A stretch of 64,000 bases of DNA from Chloroflexota bacterium (GTDB taxonomy: Bacteria > Chloroflexota > Dehalococcoidia > FW602-bin16). The stretch spans positions 16,930 to 80,929 of the forward strand of contig SCTZ01000177.1 of assembly GCA_004297765.1 (NCBI GenBank), read 5' to 3'. Of the stretch, positions 17,961 to 27,378 are shown one piece after another. The notes below the pieces were generated by a model. The model was not told where the DNA came from. It did no database searches and saw only the letters and a program-made list of their open reading frames with translations. Position 1 is the stretch's first letter, and each line of letters starts with the position of its first letter. A program made the translations under genes and the position numbers.

Positions 17961-18104
17961 TCAGTCCGCCGAGGGTAGCGGCTTGGCCTCCACCAACTGC
18001 ATGGGCTGGTCGCAGCAATGGATTGCCCCTCCACCGCCTTTGGTGACAAGCACCTGCGCCCCACATTCGGGGCAACTCATCCGCTTTCCCAACTGGTTTG
18101 CCAT
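17961..18104 (-). CDS. Small desulforedoxin-like protein 1
   Basis: A 47-residue protein with four cysteines in the desulforedoxin pattern C-x2-C, 16 residues, then C-C (SCPECG at 10-15 and HCCDQPM at 29-35). Desulforedoxin domains bind one iron through these four sulphurs and carry electrons or occur at the N-terminus of superoxide reductases. ATG at 18104 preceded by GGAGGG. It follows the second copy by 10 bases and ends the large minus-strand catabolic operon. Too short for most gene callers; the exact cysteine spacing and ribosome binding site make it convincing. Confidence 0.8.
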   Translation of the reverse strand: MANQLGKRMSCPECGAQVLVTKGGGGAIHCCDQPMQLVEAKPLPSAD

Positions 18105-18114
18105 CTCTTCCCTC

Positions 18115-18264
18115 CTACTTCTGCTGCATCTCTTGGCCGCAGCAGCGCAGCGTGCCGGACCCCGGCTTCGTCACGAGCACCTCACTGCCACATGTTACAC
18201 ACTTGTACCGCTTGCCGACCTGCGTTCCCCCCGCCTTCTTCGACCCTGTTTCTTGCGTCGCCAT
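18115..18264 (-). CDS. Small desulforedoxin-like protein 2
   Basis: A 49-residue protein close in pattern to classical desulforedoxin: YKCVTCGSEVLVTKPGSG, then LRCCGQEMQQK, with cysteines at 22, 25, 41 and 42. The 16-residue step from the second to the third cysteine equals that of desulforedoxin. ATG at 18264 with GGAGAG upstream. It lies 21 bases after the acyl-CoA ligase stop and just before the other small protein. Likely a cytosolic one-iron electron carrier; the partner is not known. Confidence 0.82.
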   Translation of the reverse strand: MATQETGSKKAGGTQVGKRYKCVTCGSEVLVTKPGSGTLRCCGQEMQQK

Positions 18265-18285
18265 AGCTCTCTCCTCGCTAGTTGT

Positions 18286-19860
18286 TTAGTCAACGGGTGT
18301 TTGGAACTGCTCTCGCAGCTTCACCTTGAGCACCTTGCCTAGGGCCGAGCGCGGCAGCTCTGGCACGAACGTTACCATCGACGGCTTCTTGTAGCTCGCC
18401 AGCCGCTCCCGGCAGAAGGCGATCAGTTCCTCGGCGGTCAGTTTGCCGCCGGCCTCCTGGCGGGGCACCACGACGGCCACGACCCGCTCACCCCATTCTT
18501 CGTCCGGGGCGCCGACCACCGCCACGTCCTCCACCCCGGGATGGCGATAGAGCACTGCCTCGACCTCTTCCGGCGAGATGTTCTCTCCGCCCCGGATGAT
18601 CATGTCCGACTTCCGCCCGGCCAGGAAGACGTAGCCTTCCTCATCCATCCAGCCCAGGTCGGAGGTGTAGAGCCAGCCCTCGGTATCACGATTCGCCGGG
18701 GCTGCTGTCTGTGCATCGGTCGGAAGATAGGCCTGCATTGTTCGGGCTGTCCGCAGCGCCACCTCGCCGATCTGCCCCGGCGGTAGCGGGAGATGGTCGG
18801 GCGTGACGATCCGCAGCTCGACGTCGGCCACCGGCTTACCGATCGAGCGCAGTCGCGCCTTCTTCCGCTCGATATCTTCTGGAGTGCCCTCCAGGCGGTG
18901 ATCCTCCGGACCCAGCATGGCGACCGTCGCCGTCGTCTCCGTTTGCCCGTAGGCGTTGACGAAGCCGACCTTCCTGGGGAAGAGGTCCAGGGCGCGCAGG
19001 AGCACACCGGGCGGCGTGGCCGCCGCGCCATAGGAGAGCACCTCCAGGCTCGAGAGGTCGAAGTGGCCAAAGCGCGGCTCATCGATCAGCCGCTTGAGCA
19101 TGGTGGGGACAAGGAAAGCATTGGTAATCTGCTCCCGCTGCACTGTCTCCAGCCAGCGAAGCGCATCGAACTGGCGCAGAACGACCATCTTTCGCGCCGA
19201 GTAGGGCGCCAGCATGATGGCGGTGAGCCCGGCGATGTGGTAGAAGGGCGCCACGAGCACCTGGGCGTAGCGATCTTCCTCGCTGGCCGGCTCCGCGCTG
19301 TTGAGCACGTAGTTCGAGAAGTCGCCGTAGCGCAGCATGACGCCCTTGGGACGGGAGGTCGTGCCGGCGGTGAACATAATCACACACAGATCATCGTCGT
19401 CAACCTCCGCCGGTTCGAGCTCCTCCCCTTCAACCAGAAGCTCTTCGAGTGGTCGCATCATCTCTCGCGCGCCATCAAGGCTGATCATCTCTTGCAGCAA
19501 CGGCACCGACGGACGCACGGCGAGCGCCAAATCGTGGTACTGCGCCCCGACGCAGATGATGTTCACCCCAGCTGAGCTCAAGAGATATTGAAGCTCGTCC
19601 TGCTTGGCCCGATAGTTGAGCGGGACAAAGGTTGCCCCCAGGAAGCCGCTTGCGTAGAAGAGCTGAATGTAGCGGTCGCTGTTGGTGTCTAGCACGCCCA
19701 GCCGGCTCCCGGGTCCGACGCCCAGACGTCGCAGCCCGGAGGCAAGAGTCACGATGCTCTTTTGCAGCGTCGCGTAGTCGTAGCGTCGATCCTCGAAGAC
19801 GAGCGCCTCGCGGTCGGGAGAGATCTGGGCCGAGATATTCACGAACTCGTACACGTTCAT
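18286..19860 (-). CDS. Acyl-CoA synthetase / AMP-dependent ligase
   Basis: A 524-residue member of the ANL superfamily that activates a carboxylic acid to its CoA thioester through an acyl-AMP. Motifs are the P-loop-like MFTAGTTSRPKGVML, the A5 region NAYGQTETTAT, A7/A8 region GWLYTSDLGWMDEEGY with GRKSDMIIRGGENISPEEVE, and the catalytic lysine near the C-terminus in RSALGKVLK. Its place in an operon with an ABC importer and two acyl-CoA dehydrogenases suggests it activates the imported acid. Exact substrate class cannot be read from sequence. Confidence 0.92.
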   Translation of the reverse strand: MNVYEFVNISAQISPDREALVFEDRRYDYATLQKSIVTLASGLRRLGVGPGSRLGVLDTNSDRYIQLFYASGFLGATFVPLNYRAKQDELQYLLSSAGVNIICVGAQYHDLALAVRPSVPLLQEMISLDGAREMMRPLEELLVEGEELEPAEVDDDDLCVIMFTAGTTSRPKGVMLRYGDFSNYVLNSAEPASEEDRYAQVLVAPFYHIAGLTAIMLAPYSARKMVVLRQFDALRWLETVQREQITNAFLVPTMLKRLIDEPRFGHFDLSSLEVLSYGAAATPPGVLLRALDLFPRKVGFVNAYGQTETTATVAMLGPEDHRLEGTPEDIERKKARLRSIGKPVADVELRIVTPDHLPLPPGQIGEVALRTARTMQAYLPTDAQTAAPANRDTEGWLYTSDLGWMDEEGYVFLAGRKSDMIIRGGENISPEEVEAVLYRHPGVEDVAVVGAPDEEWGERVVAVVVPRQEAGGKLTAEELIAFCRERLASYKKPSMVTFVPELPRSALGKVLKVKLREQFQTPVD

Positions 19861-19869
19861 AAAGCTTCT

Positions 19870-21033
19870 CTATGCTCCCTTGGGTAGCCCGAGACCGCGT
19901 TGGGCGATGATGTTCCGCATGATCTCGGACGTTCCACCGTAGATCGTTTCGACCACCTGCCAGCGATGGTGGTACTCCACTTCGCCGTGAAGCGGTGCCC
20001 ATTTGGAGCCACGCGCCAATTGGCCGAAGGGTCCCATGATCTTCATGGCGGTATGAGTCAGTTTGTGCTCCACCTCGGTTTGGAACACTTTGGCCATGGC
20101 GGACTCGTGGCCGAGCGCTTGACCCTGATCCAGCATCCAGGCCAGACGAAATACGAAGAGTCGGCAGACCTCGAGATCCGCGGCGACCTCGGCCAGTTGG
20201 TGGCGGACGATCGGATCGCCGACCAGGGCTTTGCCCCGCGATGTGGCCTGCTTGGCGTAGGCGATGAGCTCGTCGAGCAGCCGCGTCAACGGACCGATCG
20301 GGTACATTCGCTCGAAGTCGAGGGCCACGGCTATCTGCTGGAAACCCCGACCGCGTGCTCCCACCAGGTTATTCTTCGGCACCCGCACGTTGTCGTAGTA
20401 CACCTCGTTGGTGCGCCAGCCGGCCAGCGTCCAAAGAGGGCGGATCGTGATGCCCGGACTCTTCAAATCGACGATGAACAACGAGACTCCGCGATGCTTG
20501 GGCGCCTCGGGATCGGTGCGTGCCCCCAACCAGTGGTAGTCGGAGAAGTGACAATGCGTATTGAAGGTCTTCATGCCGTTGATCACGTACTCGTCGCCAT
20601 CCTCGACCGCGCGAATGTCGAGGGCAGCCAGGTCAGAGCCGGCCTGCGGCTCGGTGTAGCCCAGGGCAAATTCGATCTCTCCGCGCGCGATCCGCGGCAG
20701 ATACTCCTGCTTTTGCTCCTCATTGCCGAAGCGCAGGATCGTTGGGCCGGCCATTCCAGCGCCGACCATTCCGGCCCGCAGCCCATGGTAGGACATCTCG
20801 TCGGCGATGATGAGCTGGTCGACGTGGGTTGACTCCAGACCGCCATACTGCTTCGGCCAGGTGGGGGTGAGCCAGCCACGGGCGCCGGCCTTCTTGAAGA
20901 ACTCGCGCGACGCGGGACCCCAGCCGTGGTTCCAGAAGGTCTCCTCATAAACCTCCGGCGTGCGATGTTCGAGACAGAAGCCGCGCACCTCTTCACGCAG
21001 GCGCTGCTGCCCGTCGGTAAGCTTGAAATCCAT
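19870..21033 (-). CDS. Acyl-CoA dehydrogenase, subunit A of a likely pair
   Basis: A 387-residue flavoprotein that introduces the alpha,beta double bond into an acyl-CoA. Motifs are FALGYTEPQAGSDLAAL (flavin contact) and VETIYGGTSEIMRNIIA near the C-terminus. At the place of the MCAD catalytic glutamate (YEGT) it has glycine, so the base must come from elsewhere. ATG 21033 is preceded by GGGAG and lies 11 bases after the stop of the neighbouring dehydrogenase gene. The two adjacent, dissimilar genes resemble the heterotetrameric dehydrogenases of steroid side-chain degradation. Confidence 0.88.
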   Translation of the reverse strand: MDFKLTDGQQRLREEVRGFCLEHRTPEVYEETFWNHGWGPASREFFKKAGARGWLTPTWPKQYGGLESTHVDQLIIADEMSYHGLRAGMVGAGMAGPTILRFGNEEQKQEYLPRIARGEIEFALGYTEPQAGSDLAALDIRAVEDGDEYVINGMKTFNTHCHFSDYHWLGARTDPEAPKHRGVSLFIVDLKSPGITIRPLWTLAGWRTNEVYYDNVRVPKNNLVGARGRGFQQIAVALDFERMYPIGPLTRLLDELIAYAKQATSRGKALVGDPIVRHQLAEVAADLEVCRLFVFRLAWMLDQGQALGHESAMAKVFQTEVEHKLTHTAMKIMGPFGQLARGSKWAPLHGEVEYHHRWQVVETIYGGTSEIMRNIIAQRGLGLPKGA

Positions 21034-21043
21034 TTGCTGCTCC

Positions 21044-22171
21044 CTACATTCCAAGCGCCCGCGCGAGGGCGCCGTACTGGTAACTCGATCCGCCGTAGGC
21101 GATGGCGGCCGCGTTCACCCGCCTGAAGAAGAGCGTCAGGTCGTGTTCGGTGATGAAGCCCACGCCACCATGGACCTGATGCGCTCGCGATAGCATGCGT
21201 AGGGCCGCTTCGCTCACCCAACCCTTGGCCATCGCCACCTCCCGGGCAGAGGGCAATCCTTCGCTAAGCCGCCATGCAGCCTGATAGCTCAGAAAGCGCG
21301 CGCCGTCGAGGTCGGTGGCGATGTTCGCGCAGTGGTGTTGCACGGCCTGAAAGGCTCCCACGGGCTGTCCGAACTGCACCCGGCTGCTCACGTGTTCGAC
21401 GCTCAGCTTGAGAGCAACCTGGCCAGCACCGACCATCTGAAGGCATTCGGCCACAGCAGCCCGCGCCAGCGCCTTCTCGATCACGGGCCGCGCTCCGTTG
21501 AGCTCGCCCAGGACGTTGCCCCGCGGCACACGCACGCCGTGAAAAGACAGCTCGCAGAGCTTGGCGTCATCGATCGGCTTGAGCAGGGTGCTGGCGAGCC
21601 CAGGAGAACTTCTGTCGACTAGCAGTATGCTGAGGCCGCCGTCCTCGCCCGGCGCAGAGCGCACGACGGTGAGGATGATGTCGGCCAGATGGGCGTACGG
21701 AACGAAGAGCTTCACGCCATTCAAAACGTAGCCCTCGGGATCAGGCTCGGCGGTCATGGTGATGTCGTCCGGATCGTAGGCGGCACCGGTCTCTAACAAG
21801 GCCATGGTAAGGATCAGCTCGCCTGCGGAGACGCGCGGCAGCAGCGAGACCTTCTGTGCCTCCGTGCCGCCGTCGAGGATCGGGTAGCCGCCCAGTAAGA
21901 CGGTGGAGCAGAAAGGGCTGGGGAGGAGGGCACGGCCCATCTCCTCCAGAACTACCGCCAGATCGAGAAAACTGAAGTCAGCGCCACCATACTGCTCAGG
22001 AAAGGGCAGGCCGAGCCAACCCAGCTCGGCCATTCGAGTCCAGTGGTCCGGCGAATGGCCTTGCGGCGTCTCGAGCAGCTCACGGACCAGGGTCTTTGAG
22101 CATTCCTTCTCGAAGAACCGCCGGGCGGTCTCCTTGAGCATTTGCTGGTCGTCGCTTAGCGCCAGGTCCAT
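21044..22171 (-). CDS. Acyl-CoA dehydrogenase-like protein, subunit B of a likely pair
   Basis: A 375-residue protein of the acyl-CoA dehydrogenase fold but more diverged than its neighbour. The flavin-contact segment reads ALLETGAAYDPDDIT instead of TEPxAGSD, and the C-terminal YEGT position reads YGGSSYQYG, so a catalytic glutamate is absent there. This is the usual picture for the non-catalytic or flavin-poor partner in alpha2beta2 acyl-CoA dehydrogenases. It lies between the transporter ATPase and the other dehydrogenase in the same operon. Confidence 0.85.
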   Translation of the reverse strand: MDLALSDDQQMLKETARRFFEKECSKTLVRELLETPQGHSPDHWTRMAELGWLGLPFPEQYGGADFSFLDLAVVLEEMGRALLPSPFCSTVLLGGYPILDGGTEAQKVSLLPRVSAGELILTMALLETGAAYDPDDITMTAEPDPEGYVLNGVKLFVPYAHLADIILTVVRSAPGEDGGLSILLVDRSSPGLASTLLKPIDDAKLCELSFHGVRVPRGNVLGELNGARPVIEKALARAAVAECLQMVGAGQVALKLSVEHVSSRVQFGQPVGAFQAVQHHCANIATDLDGARFLSYQAAWRLSEGLPSAREVAMAKGWVSEAALRMLSRAHQVHGGVGFITEHDLTLFFRRVNAAAIAYGGSSYQYGALARALGM

Positions 22172-22271
22172 AGGTCTTCACACCTCCCAGTTGCTGATCC
22201 ATCCCCCTCCCCCGGCGCATGCGCGCGGCGGAGAGAAGCGGCTGGTTTTAGAGGTCAACGCAGGTCCGCCG

Positions 22272-22994
22272 TTAGGCGTCCATACAGAGCGTTCCCAGGT
22301 AGATCTCCTGGACTTTGACCGACTCCTCAAGCTCTCTTCCGGTTCCCTCCAGGACCGTCTTCCCGTCGTCCAACACGTACGCGCGGTCGCAGACGGCCAT
22401 GGCCTTTTCCGCGAATTGCTCCGCGATTAGGATGGCCATCCCACGCTCGCGCAAAGTGGCAATCACGTCGTATACCTCGTCCACCACCAGCGGAGCCAGA
22501 CCGTGCGAGGGCTCGTCGAGTATCATGAGCTGCGGCTTGGCCATCAGTGCCTGACCGATAGCCAGCATTCTCTGCTCGCCGCCGCTTAGCATCGCCGCCG
22601 GGCGCTTGATCAGCCTCTGCAGGCGGGGGAAGAGCTCGAGGATGCCGTCGATCTCGTCGCCGATTTCTTGCTTGGATACGCGGCGCCGGTAGGCACCCAG
22701 CATGAGGTTTTCAAAGACCGTCTGGCCAAGGAAGGTGCTCTTACCCTCCCGTACGTGGATGAGGCCGTGGCCGACGATCTTGTGTGGGCGAAGGTTTTGG
22801 ATGTCCCTGCCCGCGAACTCGATGCTGCCAGCGGTGGCAGTTATCAGCCCCGAGATCGTTCTGATGAGCGTGGTCTTGCCAGTCCCATTCCGACCGAGAA
22901 GCACTACGGTCTCTCGGTCGCCAACCTCTAGGCTGATGCCGTGCAGGACTTTTATGGGACCGTAGCCAGCGTGAACGTCAGTCACTCTTAGCAT
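22272..22994 (-). CDS. livF: Branched-chain/amide-type ABC transporter ATPase (LivF)
   Basis: A 240-residue ATPase with Walker A LLGRNGTGKTTLIRT, signature LSGGEQRMLAIG and Walker B LMILDEPSHGLAP. The YRRRV segment after the Q-loop is typical of LivF. It overlaps the end of the fused LivM-LivG gene by 7 bases. Together with livH, the fused gene and livJ it completes a five-domain importer of the hydrophobic-amino-acid family, many members of which import aromatic or other organic acids. The operon's acyl-CoA genes favour an acid over an amino acid. Confidence 0.93.
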   Translation of the reverse strand: MLRVTDVHAGYGPIKVLHGISLEVGDRETVVLLGRNGTGKTTLIRTISGLITATAGSIEFAGRDIQNLRPHKIVGHGLIHVREGKSTFLGQTVFENLMLGAYRRRVSKQEIGDEIDGILELFPRLQRLIKRPAAMLSGGEQRMLAIGQALMAKPQLMILDEPSHGLAPLVVDEVYDVIATLRERGMAILIAEQFAEKAMAVCDRAYVLDDGKTVLEGTGRELEESVKVQEIYLGTLCMDA

Positions 22995-24826
22995 GTGATT
23001 TCACCCGTCATCTCGCTGCCCACCCCGTCTTTGCGTGGACGCTTTGCGCCGAGATAGATCTCCTTGACGCGCGGGTTCTCCACGACCTGCGCGGGCGGGC
23101 CCTCGGCGATCAGTTGCCCGTACTCCAGCACCAGCAGGGAGTCCGCGATGCTGGTTACCAAACCCACGTTGTGCTCGACCAGCATCAGGGTGGTGCCCGC
23201 ATCCCGAATCGAACGCATCACGTCGAGCAGTTTCTGGATCTGATGGCGATCAAGTCCAGAGGCCGGCTCGTCGAGCAGCAACAGGTGTGGCTCCAGCATG
23301 AGGGCCCTCGCCAACTCTACCATGCGAAGGTCGGCGTGCGTCAGATCCTCGGCCTTCCTGCCGGCCTGATCGGCCAGACCGACCAGCGTCAGGGCGCGCA
23401 GCGCTCTTTCGCGAGCATCGTTTTCCTCTCGGTTTGACCGAGGCAGTCTGAGGACCGACTCGAAAGCGGTGGCTTTGCAGAACGTGGCGTGACCAACCAT
23501 GACGTTGTCCAGCACGCTCATGCGCCCGCAAACACGGGGGACCTGAAACGTGCGAGCGACACCCAGGCGGGCCAGGGAGTGCGTGGATAAGCTCGAGCGC
23601 TGCCGTCCGAGCACGACGAAGGACCCCGAGCTCGGCTTGTAGTAACGGTTGATGAGATTCAGGAGAGTGGTCTTGCCCGAGCCGTTCGGACCAATGACCC
23701 CGTAGCAGAGGCCGGGCTTAATCTCGAAGTCGACCGCGTCCACGGCGGTGAGGCCACCGAAGGTCTTGGTCAGCTTGTCGGCCGTCAAGAGCGGGCCAGA
23801 GTGCGCTTCTCTCAGCTTGGGCGGCGTCTGCATGGTGCGGATTGGCTGCGTGGGCTTGACCTGTCCTTTGCGGCGGCGCGATTGGAGCGTCTCGATTCCG
23901 ACAGACAGACCATCCGGCAGCACCCACATGAAGGCCAGCAGCACGCCCCCCCAGACCAGGAGTTGCCAATCGACCAGCGGTTGCAGGGCGATCGGCAGCC
24001 CCACGATCAAGATCGCTCCAATCACGGGGCCCCACAGCGTGGCGTATCCGCCGATCACCGTTCCCAGTAGGATGAGCAGCACGAGGTTGAAGGTGAACAT
24101 GCTTTCGGTCAGATAGCCGCTAAATCCGGCTAGCAGGGCTCCCGCAAAGCCGATGGGAAGGGAGCTGACCACGAAGGCAAGCGCTTTTGTTTGAAAGGTG
24201 GAGATGCCGATGGACTCGGATGCGACCTCGTTGTCGGACATGAGCTGAAAACGCCGGCCATGCTGGGACACGATGAGGTTGCGTCCCAGCCAGAAGGCGG
24301 CCACAGCGGTGGCCAGAGCCAGCAGATACTGCCATTGGGGCGTTATCGTGAAAGGCCCGAGGGTCGGCATGGGAATTCCCGAAAGCCCCTCCCATCCGCC
24401 GGTGACGCTGGGGAAGGACAGGATCATTTCCTGTACCAGAAGCACCAGCATGATGGTGAGTACGGCCAGTTGGAACAGAGTGAGCCGCAGGGCCGGGAGG
24501 GTGGTGATGAAGGCGACCACGGCCACCGCCACCAGCGCAAACACGCTCGCGAGCCAGAAGGAGATATGGTAGTCGCGTGACAGTATCCCGGCCACATAGC
24601 CGCCGACAGCAAAGAGGGCCACCGGCGCAAACGAGACCTGACCGGCGTATCCCTGAAGAATATTTGACCCCATTATCACCAGGTAGTATATGAACACACT
24701 GGTGAACAAGGTGAGATAGTAGGGGTTGGATACTTTCAAAGGAACAAGAGCCGTCACCACCAGCAAACAGAAGAGAATCCAAAAGGGGGCTGTGGGACGT
24801 CGTGCGCCTAGCAATCTGGTCAGCAT
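22988..24826 (-). CDS. Fused LivM permease and LivG ATPase
   Basis: A 612-residue fusion. Residues 1-320 are a LivM-type permease with about 9 helices (QGYAGQVSFAPVALFAVGGYV; GVILLAFMWVLPDG-like end). Residues about 350-600 are a LivG-type ATPase with Walker A VIGPNGSGKTTLLNL, an ADLRMVELARALM segment in the signature region and Walker B LLLLDEPASGL. The ABC signature itself is atypical (LTHADLR rather than LSGGQ). ATG 24826 follows GAGGGTG; the frame continues upstream into livH. LivM-LivG fusions occur in several phyla. Confidence 0.9.
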   Translation of the reverse strand: MLTRLLGARRPTAPFWILFCLLVVTALVPLKVSNPYYLTLFTSVFIYYLVIMGSNILQGYAGQVSFAPVALFAVGGYVAGILSRDYHISFWLASVFALVAVAVVAFITTLPALRLTLFQLAVLTIMLVLLVQEMILSFPSVTGGWEGLSGIPMPTLGPFTITPQWQYLLALATAVAAFWLGRNLIVSQHGRRFQLMSDNEVASESIGISTFQTKALAFVVSSLPIGFAGALLAGFSGYLTESMFTFNLVLLILLGTVIGGYATLWGPVIGAILIVGLPIALQPLVDWQLLVWGGVLLAFMWVLPDGLSVGIETLQSRRRKGQVKPTQPIRTMQTPPKLREAHSGPLLTADKLTKTFGGLTAVDAVDFEIKPGLCYGVIGPNGSGKTTLLNLINRYYKPSSGSFVVLGRQRSSLSTHSLARLGVARTFQVPRVCGRMSVLDNVMVGHATFCKATAFESVLRLPRSNREENDARERALRALTLVGLADQAGRKAEDLTHADLRMVELARALMLEPHLLLLDEPASGLDRHQIQKLLDVMRSIRDAGTTLMLVEHNVGLVTSIADSLLVLEYGQLIAEGPPAQVVENPRVKEIYLGAKRPRKDGVGSEMTGEITC

Positions 24827-24833
24827 GTTTTGC

Positions 24834-25718
24834 CTACACCCTCCGGGCGATTGTGCGTCCGTAGATGCCAAAGGGCCGTACAATCAGCACTACGGCGAGC
24901 AGGACGAAAATCATCGCCTCGCGGTACTTCCCGCCGGTAACAAGCATGCCGAGGCTCAGGACAGCACCGACGATCCAACCACCCAGGAGGGCTCCTTTGA
25001 TGCTACCGAAGCCACCAATCGTCAACGCGACAAACGATATGAGAAGCAAGTCGACGCCGGCGGCGTAGTAGGCCGAGGCCAGCGGAGCGACCAGAAAGCC
25101 GCCGAGACCGGATAGAGCGCCGCCGAGTCCCCATGCTATTAGCCTGACCGCCCCGGTGTTGATACCCCGCAACTCGGCCAGTTCTTTGTCTTCGAACGTG
25201 GAGCGCAGCGCATTGCCTATCTTTGTTTTGTCCACCACAAAGTAGTAGGCAACCACCGTCAGCAGGGCAACGGCCGCCGCCAGTATGAACTGGGGGTGGA
25301 TGCTCACGGCGCCGATCTTCAACAGGCCGAGATTCAGGTACTGCGGGAATACCAGCGGTGCGCTGCCCCAGATGAACTTGGCGGCCTCACGAAGAAGGAC
25401 GGCGAAGCCGAAGGTTGTGACGAAGAATCCGAGGTGACCTTTCGCCTTGGCGATGGGCCTGATGGCCACCCGTTCTTCTAGGATCCCAAGGACGGCCGTG
25501 AGCAGAACGGCCACCACGAGCGCCACCCAGGGGGGTAAGCCCCACACGGCATACACGGTGTAGCCCGACAGGATCCCCACGGTGACCAGGTCGCCCTGAG
25601 CGAAGTTCAAGACGGACGTGGCGTTGTACACGATAACGAAACCCATCGCTATGAAGGCATATATGCTGCCAGTAGACAGACCCCGGATCAACGCATCAAG
25701 GACAAGATCGCTGCTCAT
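24834..25718 (-). CDS. livH: Branched-chain/amide-type ABC transporter permease (LivH)
   Basis: A 294-residue inner-membrane permease with about 8 helices. LivH signatures are ALIRGLSTGSIYAFIAMGFVIVYN near the start, NFAQGDLVTVG, and LRAxxxDKELAxLxGIN-like RSTFEDKELAELRGINT in the cytosolic loop that contacts the ATPases. ATG 25718 has a GAGGG/GAGG site; the open frame extends 18 codons further without support. It pairs with the fused LivM-LivG gene 7 bases downstream. Confidence 0.92.
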   Translation of the reverse strand: MSSDLVLDALIRGLSTGSIYAFIAMGFVIVYNATSVLNFAQGDLVTVGILSGYTVYAVWGLPPWVALVVAVLLTAVLGILEERVAIRPIAKAKGHLGFFVTTFGFAVLLREAAKFIWGSAPLVFPQYLNLGLLKIGAVSIHPQFILAAAVALLTVVAYYFVVDKTKIGNALRSTFEDKELAELRGINTGAVRLIAWGLGGALSGLGGFLVAPLASAYYAAGVDLLLISFVALTIGGFGSIKGALLGGWIVGAVLSLGMLVTGGKYREAMIFVLLAVVLIVRPFGIYGRTIARRV

Positions 25719-25863
25719 CCTCGCATCCCCCTCGCTATCACTACTCGAACTCTTTGAACGCCGACTCGACACGTGGGCTGTCCCGACCGGGGTTGTGGTT
25801 CTGTCAGCCTGTTCAGTGAGCGGTCACGGAGCACTCCAGGCGCTTGTGGACAGTTGCGCGCCG

Positions 25864-25892
25864 GGCTCTCGCTGCCTCGGACAGCGAGAGCC
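25864..25892 (-). terminator. Hairpin between livJ and livH
   Basis: An exact 11-bp stem, GGCTCTCGCTG (25864-25874) with CAGCGAGAGCC (25882-25892), and a 7-base loop, starting 11 bases after the livJ stop. No T-tract. Such hairpins after a binding-protein gene typically protect its mRNA and let it be made in excess over the permeases. Confidence 0.65.
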
Positions 25893-25903
25893 GGCAAGTG
25901 AGC

Positions 25904-27190
25904 TTACCGCGACGCCTCCAGCTTGAAGTAGTCGTGATAAGTGGGGAACACCTTAACCATAGTCAATCCCTCGAGCGGGGTGGCATCGTGCTGTTTCGCA
26001 GACAGCCGGAAGGGATAGGACTCCCCGATCAGCGGCCCGCGAAACTCGCTCATCGACTCAAGGGTCTTGGTCAACTCGGGACCACTGGTGCTGCCTGTCT
26101 TCTCGATGGCTGCCTTCAGGAGCCAAAGCGAGTCGTACGCGAGCATGGGGACGGTGAGGTTTCCAGTTACAGGCTTGGGTAACTTGGACTTCCACTTCTT
26201 GACGAAGTCCAGGGTCTTCTGCGAAACGTTGCCACTGGAATCGGCTACGGCAAAGCGCGAGCTGAGCATGGCGAAGTTCTTTGCCACGGGCAGGGCCTGC
26301 AGTTTGTCCCAGTCAGCGTAGCTGAACTGCATGTTCCCCACGACAGGAATGTTCCAGCCCATGGTATTGAGGTTGTTGATGAAGGTATTGAAGATGGGAC
26401 CACGCTGGCCGAAGAACAGGACCTCGGCGCCCTTGGATTGCTCGAGCTTGAGCTGCGTCGTCAGGTCGAGGTCGGTGAGAGCGAACTGCTGGATATCCAG
26501 AGGCTGTGGAACACCCAATTCCTTCAGCGCCGCCGTGAGCTCGTCGGATTCCATCTTGCCATAGGCGGTGTTGTCCACCAGCATGGCGACCTTGGTCTTG
26601 CCGAGGGTCTTGACGATATACTTCGCAATCTCCCGGCTTTCGTTGAGGCTCGTGGTGCCGGTCGTGAAGTGGTATGGGTATTTGGCCGGGTCCTCGTAGA
26701 TCGAGGCGTAGACCATGTAGGCCTGGAAATTCACCTTCTTCTCTTGCGTCAGCAGCGTCGCCGTGCCAAGAGTGCTGGAAGGATTTAGCTGGAGGATGAC
26801 GTCTGCCTTGTCCACATACAACAGCTTCTTGACGTTGTCCTGTGCCTTGGTCACATCACCCTGGTCGTCGTAGGAGATCACCTGAACCGGGCGGCCCATG
26901 ATTCCGCCCGCGGCGTTGATGTCGTCGACCGCCGCGTCGTAGCCGGCCTTTCCACCAAGCCCGGCGTCGGGGTTGACTGTCAGGTCATAGGTCCAGCCGA
27001 ATTTGATCGGGTCTCCGGTGGGGGCGACGGGTTTTGCCGAGGTTGCGGCTGACGGTTTGGTCGTCGGCGCGGTCGTGGTCGCGGGTGTCGTCGCAGGCGC
27101 TGCCGATTGCGTGCAAGCAGTGACCGCTGTCAAAATGGCGGTCACCAGCACTAGAGCGATGAATCTCACTGTCGATGCCGATCGTCTCAT
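25904..27190 (-). CDS. livJ: ABC substrate-binding lipoprotein (LivJ-type)
   Basis: A 428-residue type I periplasmic-binding protein. The signal peptide ends at lipobox AVTAC and is followed by a low-complexity Ala/Thr/Pro linker. The mature domain begins IKFGWTYDLTVNPDAGLGGK and contains NAAGGIMGRPVQVISYDDQGD. ATG 27190 follows GGAGGAGGCCA; the longer frame adds 17 residues with no site. Operon partner of livH, the fused LivM-LivG and livF. Ligand not deducible; a carboxylic acid would match the neighbouring ligase and dehydrogenases. Confidence 0.9.
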   Translation of the reverse strand: MRRSASTVRFIALVLVTAILTAVTACTQSAAPATTPATTTAPTTKPSAATSAKPVAPTGDPIKFGWTYDLTVNPDAGLGGKAGYDAAVDDINAAGGIMGRPVQVISYDDQGDVTKAQDNVKKLLYVDKADVILQLNPSSTLGTATLLTQEKKVNFQAYMVYASIYEDPAKYPYHFTTGTTSLNESREIAKYIVKTLGKTKVAMLVDNTAYGKMESDELTAALKELGVPQPLDIQQFALTDLDLTTQLKLEQSKGAEVLFFGQRGPIFNTFINNLNTMGWNIPVVGNMQFSYADWDKLQALPVAKNFAMLSSRFAVADSSGNVSQKTLDFVKKWKSKLPKPVTGNLTVPMLAYDSLWLLKAAIEKTGSTSGPELTKTLESMSEFRGPLIGESYPFRLSAKQHDATPLEGLTMVKVFPTYHDYFKLEASR

Positions 27191-27378
27191 TGGCCTCCTC
27201 CTGTTACTCCGTATCTCATCCGCGAAAAATACCCTGTCCATTCACAGAGGCTTGCTGTCCCGGGTATACCGCTCCGCACCGGGAGCGACTCTGCCCAGCC
27301 GCACCGACGCGATTACGTCATCCCTCACCTCCAGCACTCGGATCGCGAGCCCGGCATAGATTTCTTTTCCACCAAGGT

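Noticed and set aside
17650..18342. Plus-strand frames over the desulforedoxin genes
   Set aside because: The minus-strand micro-genes have ribosome sites and exact cysteine spacing; the plus frames do not.
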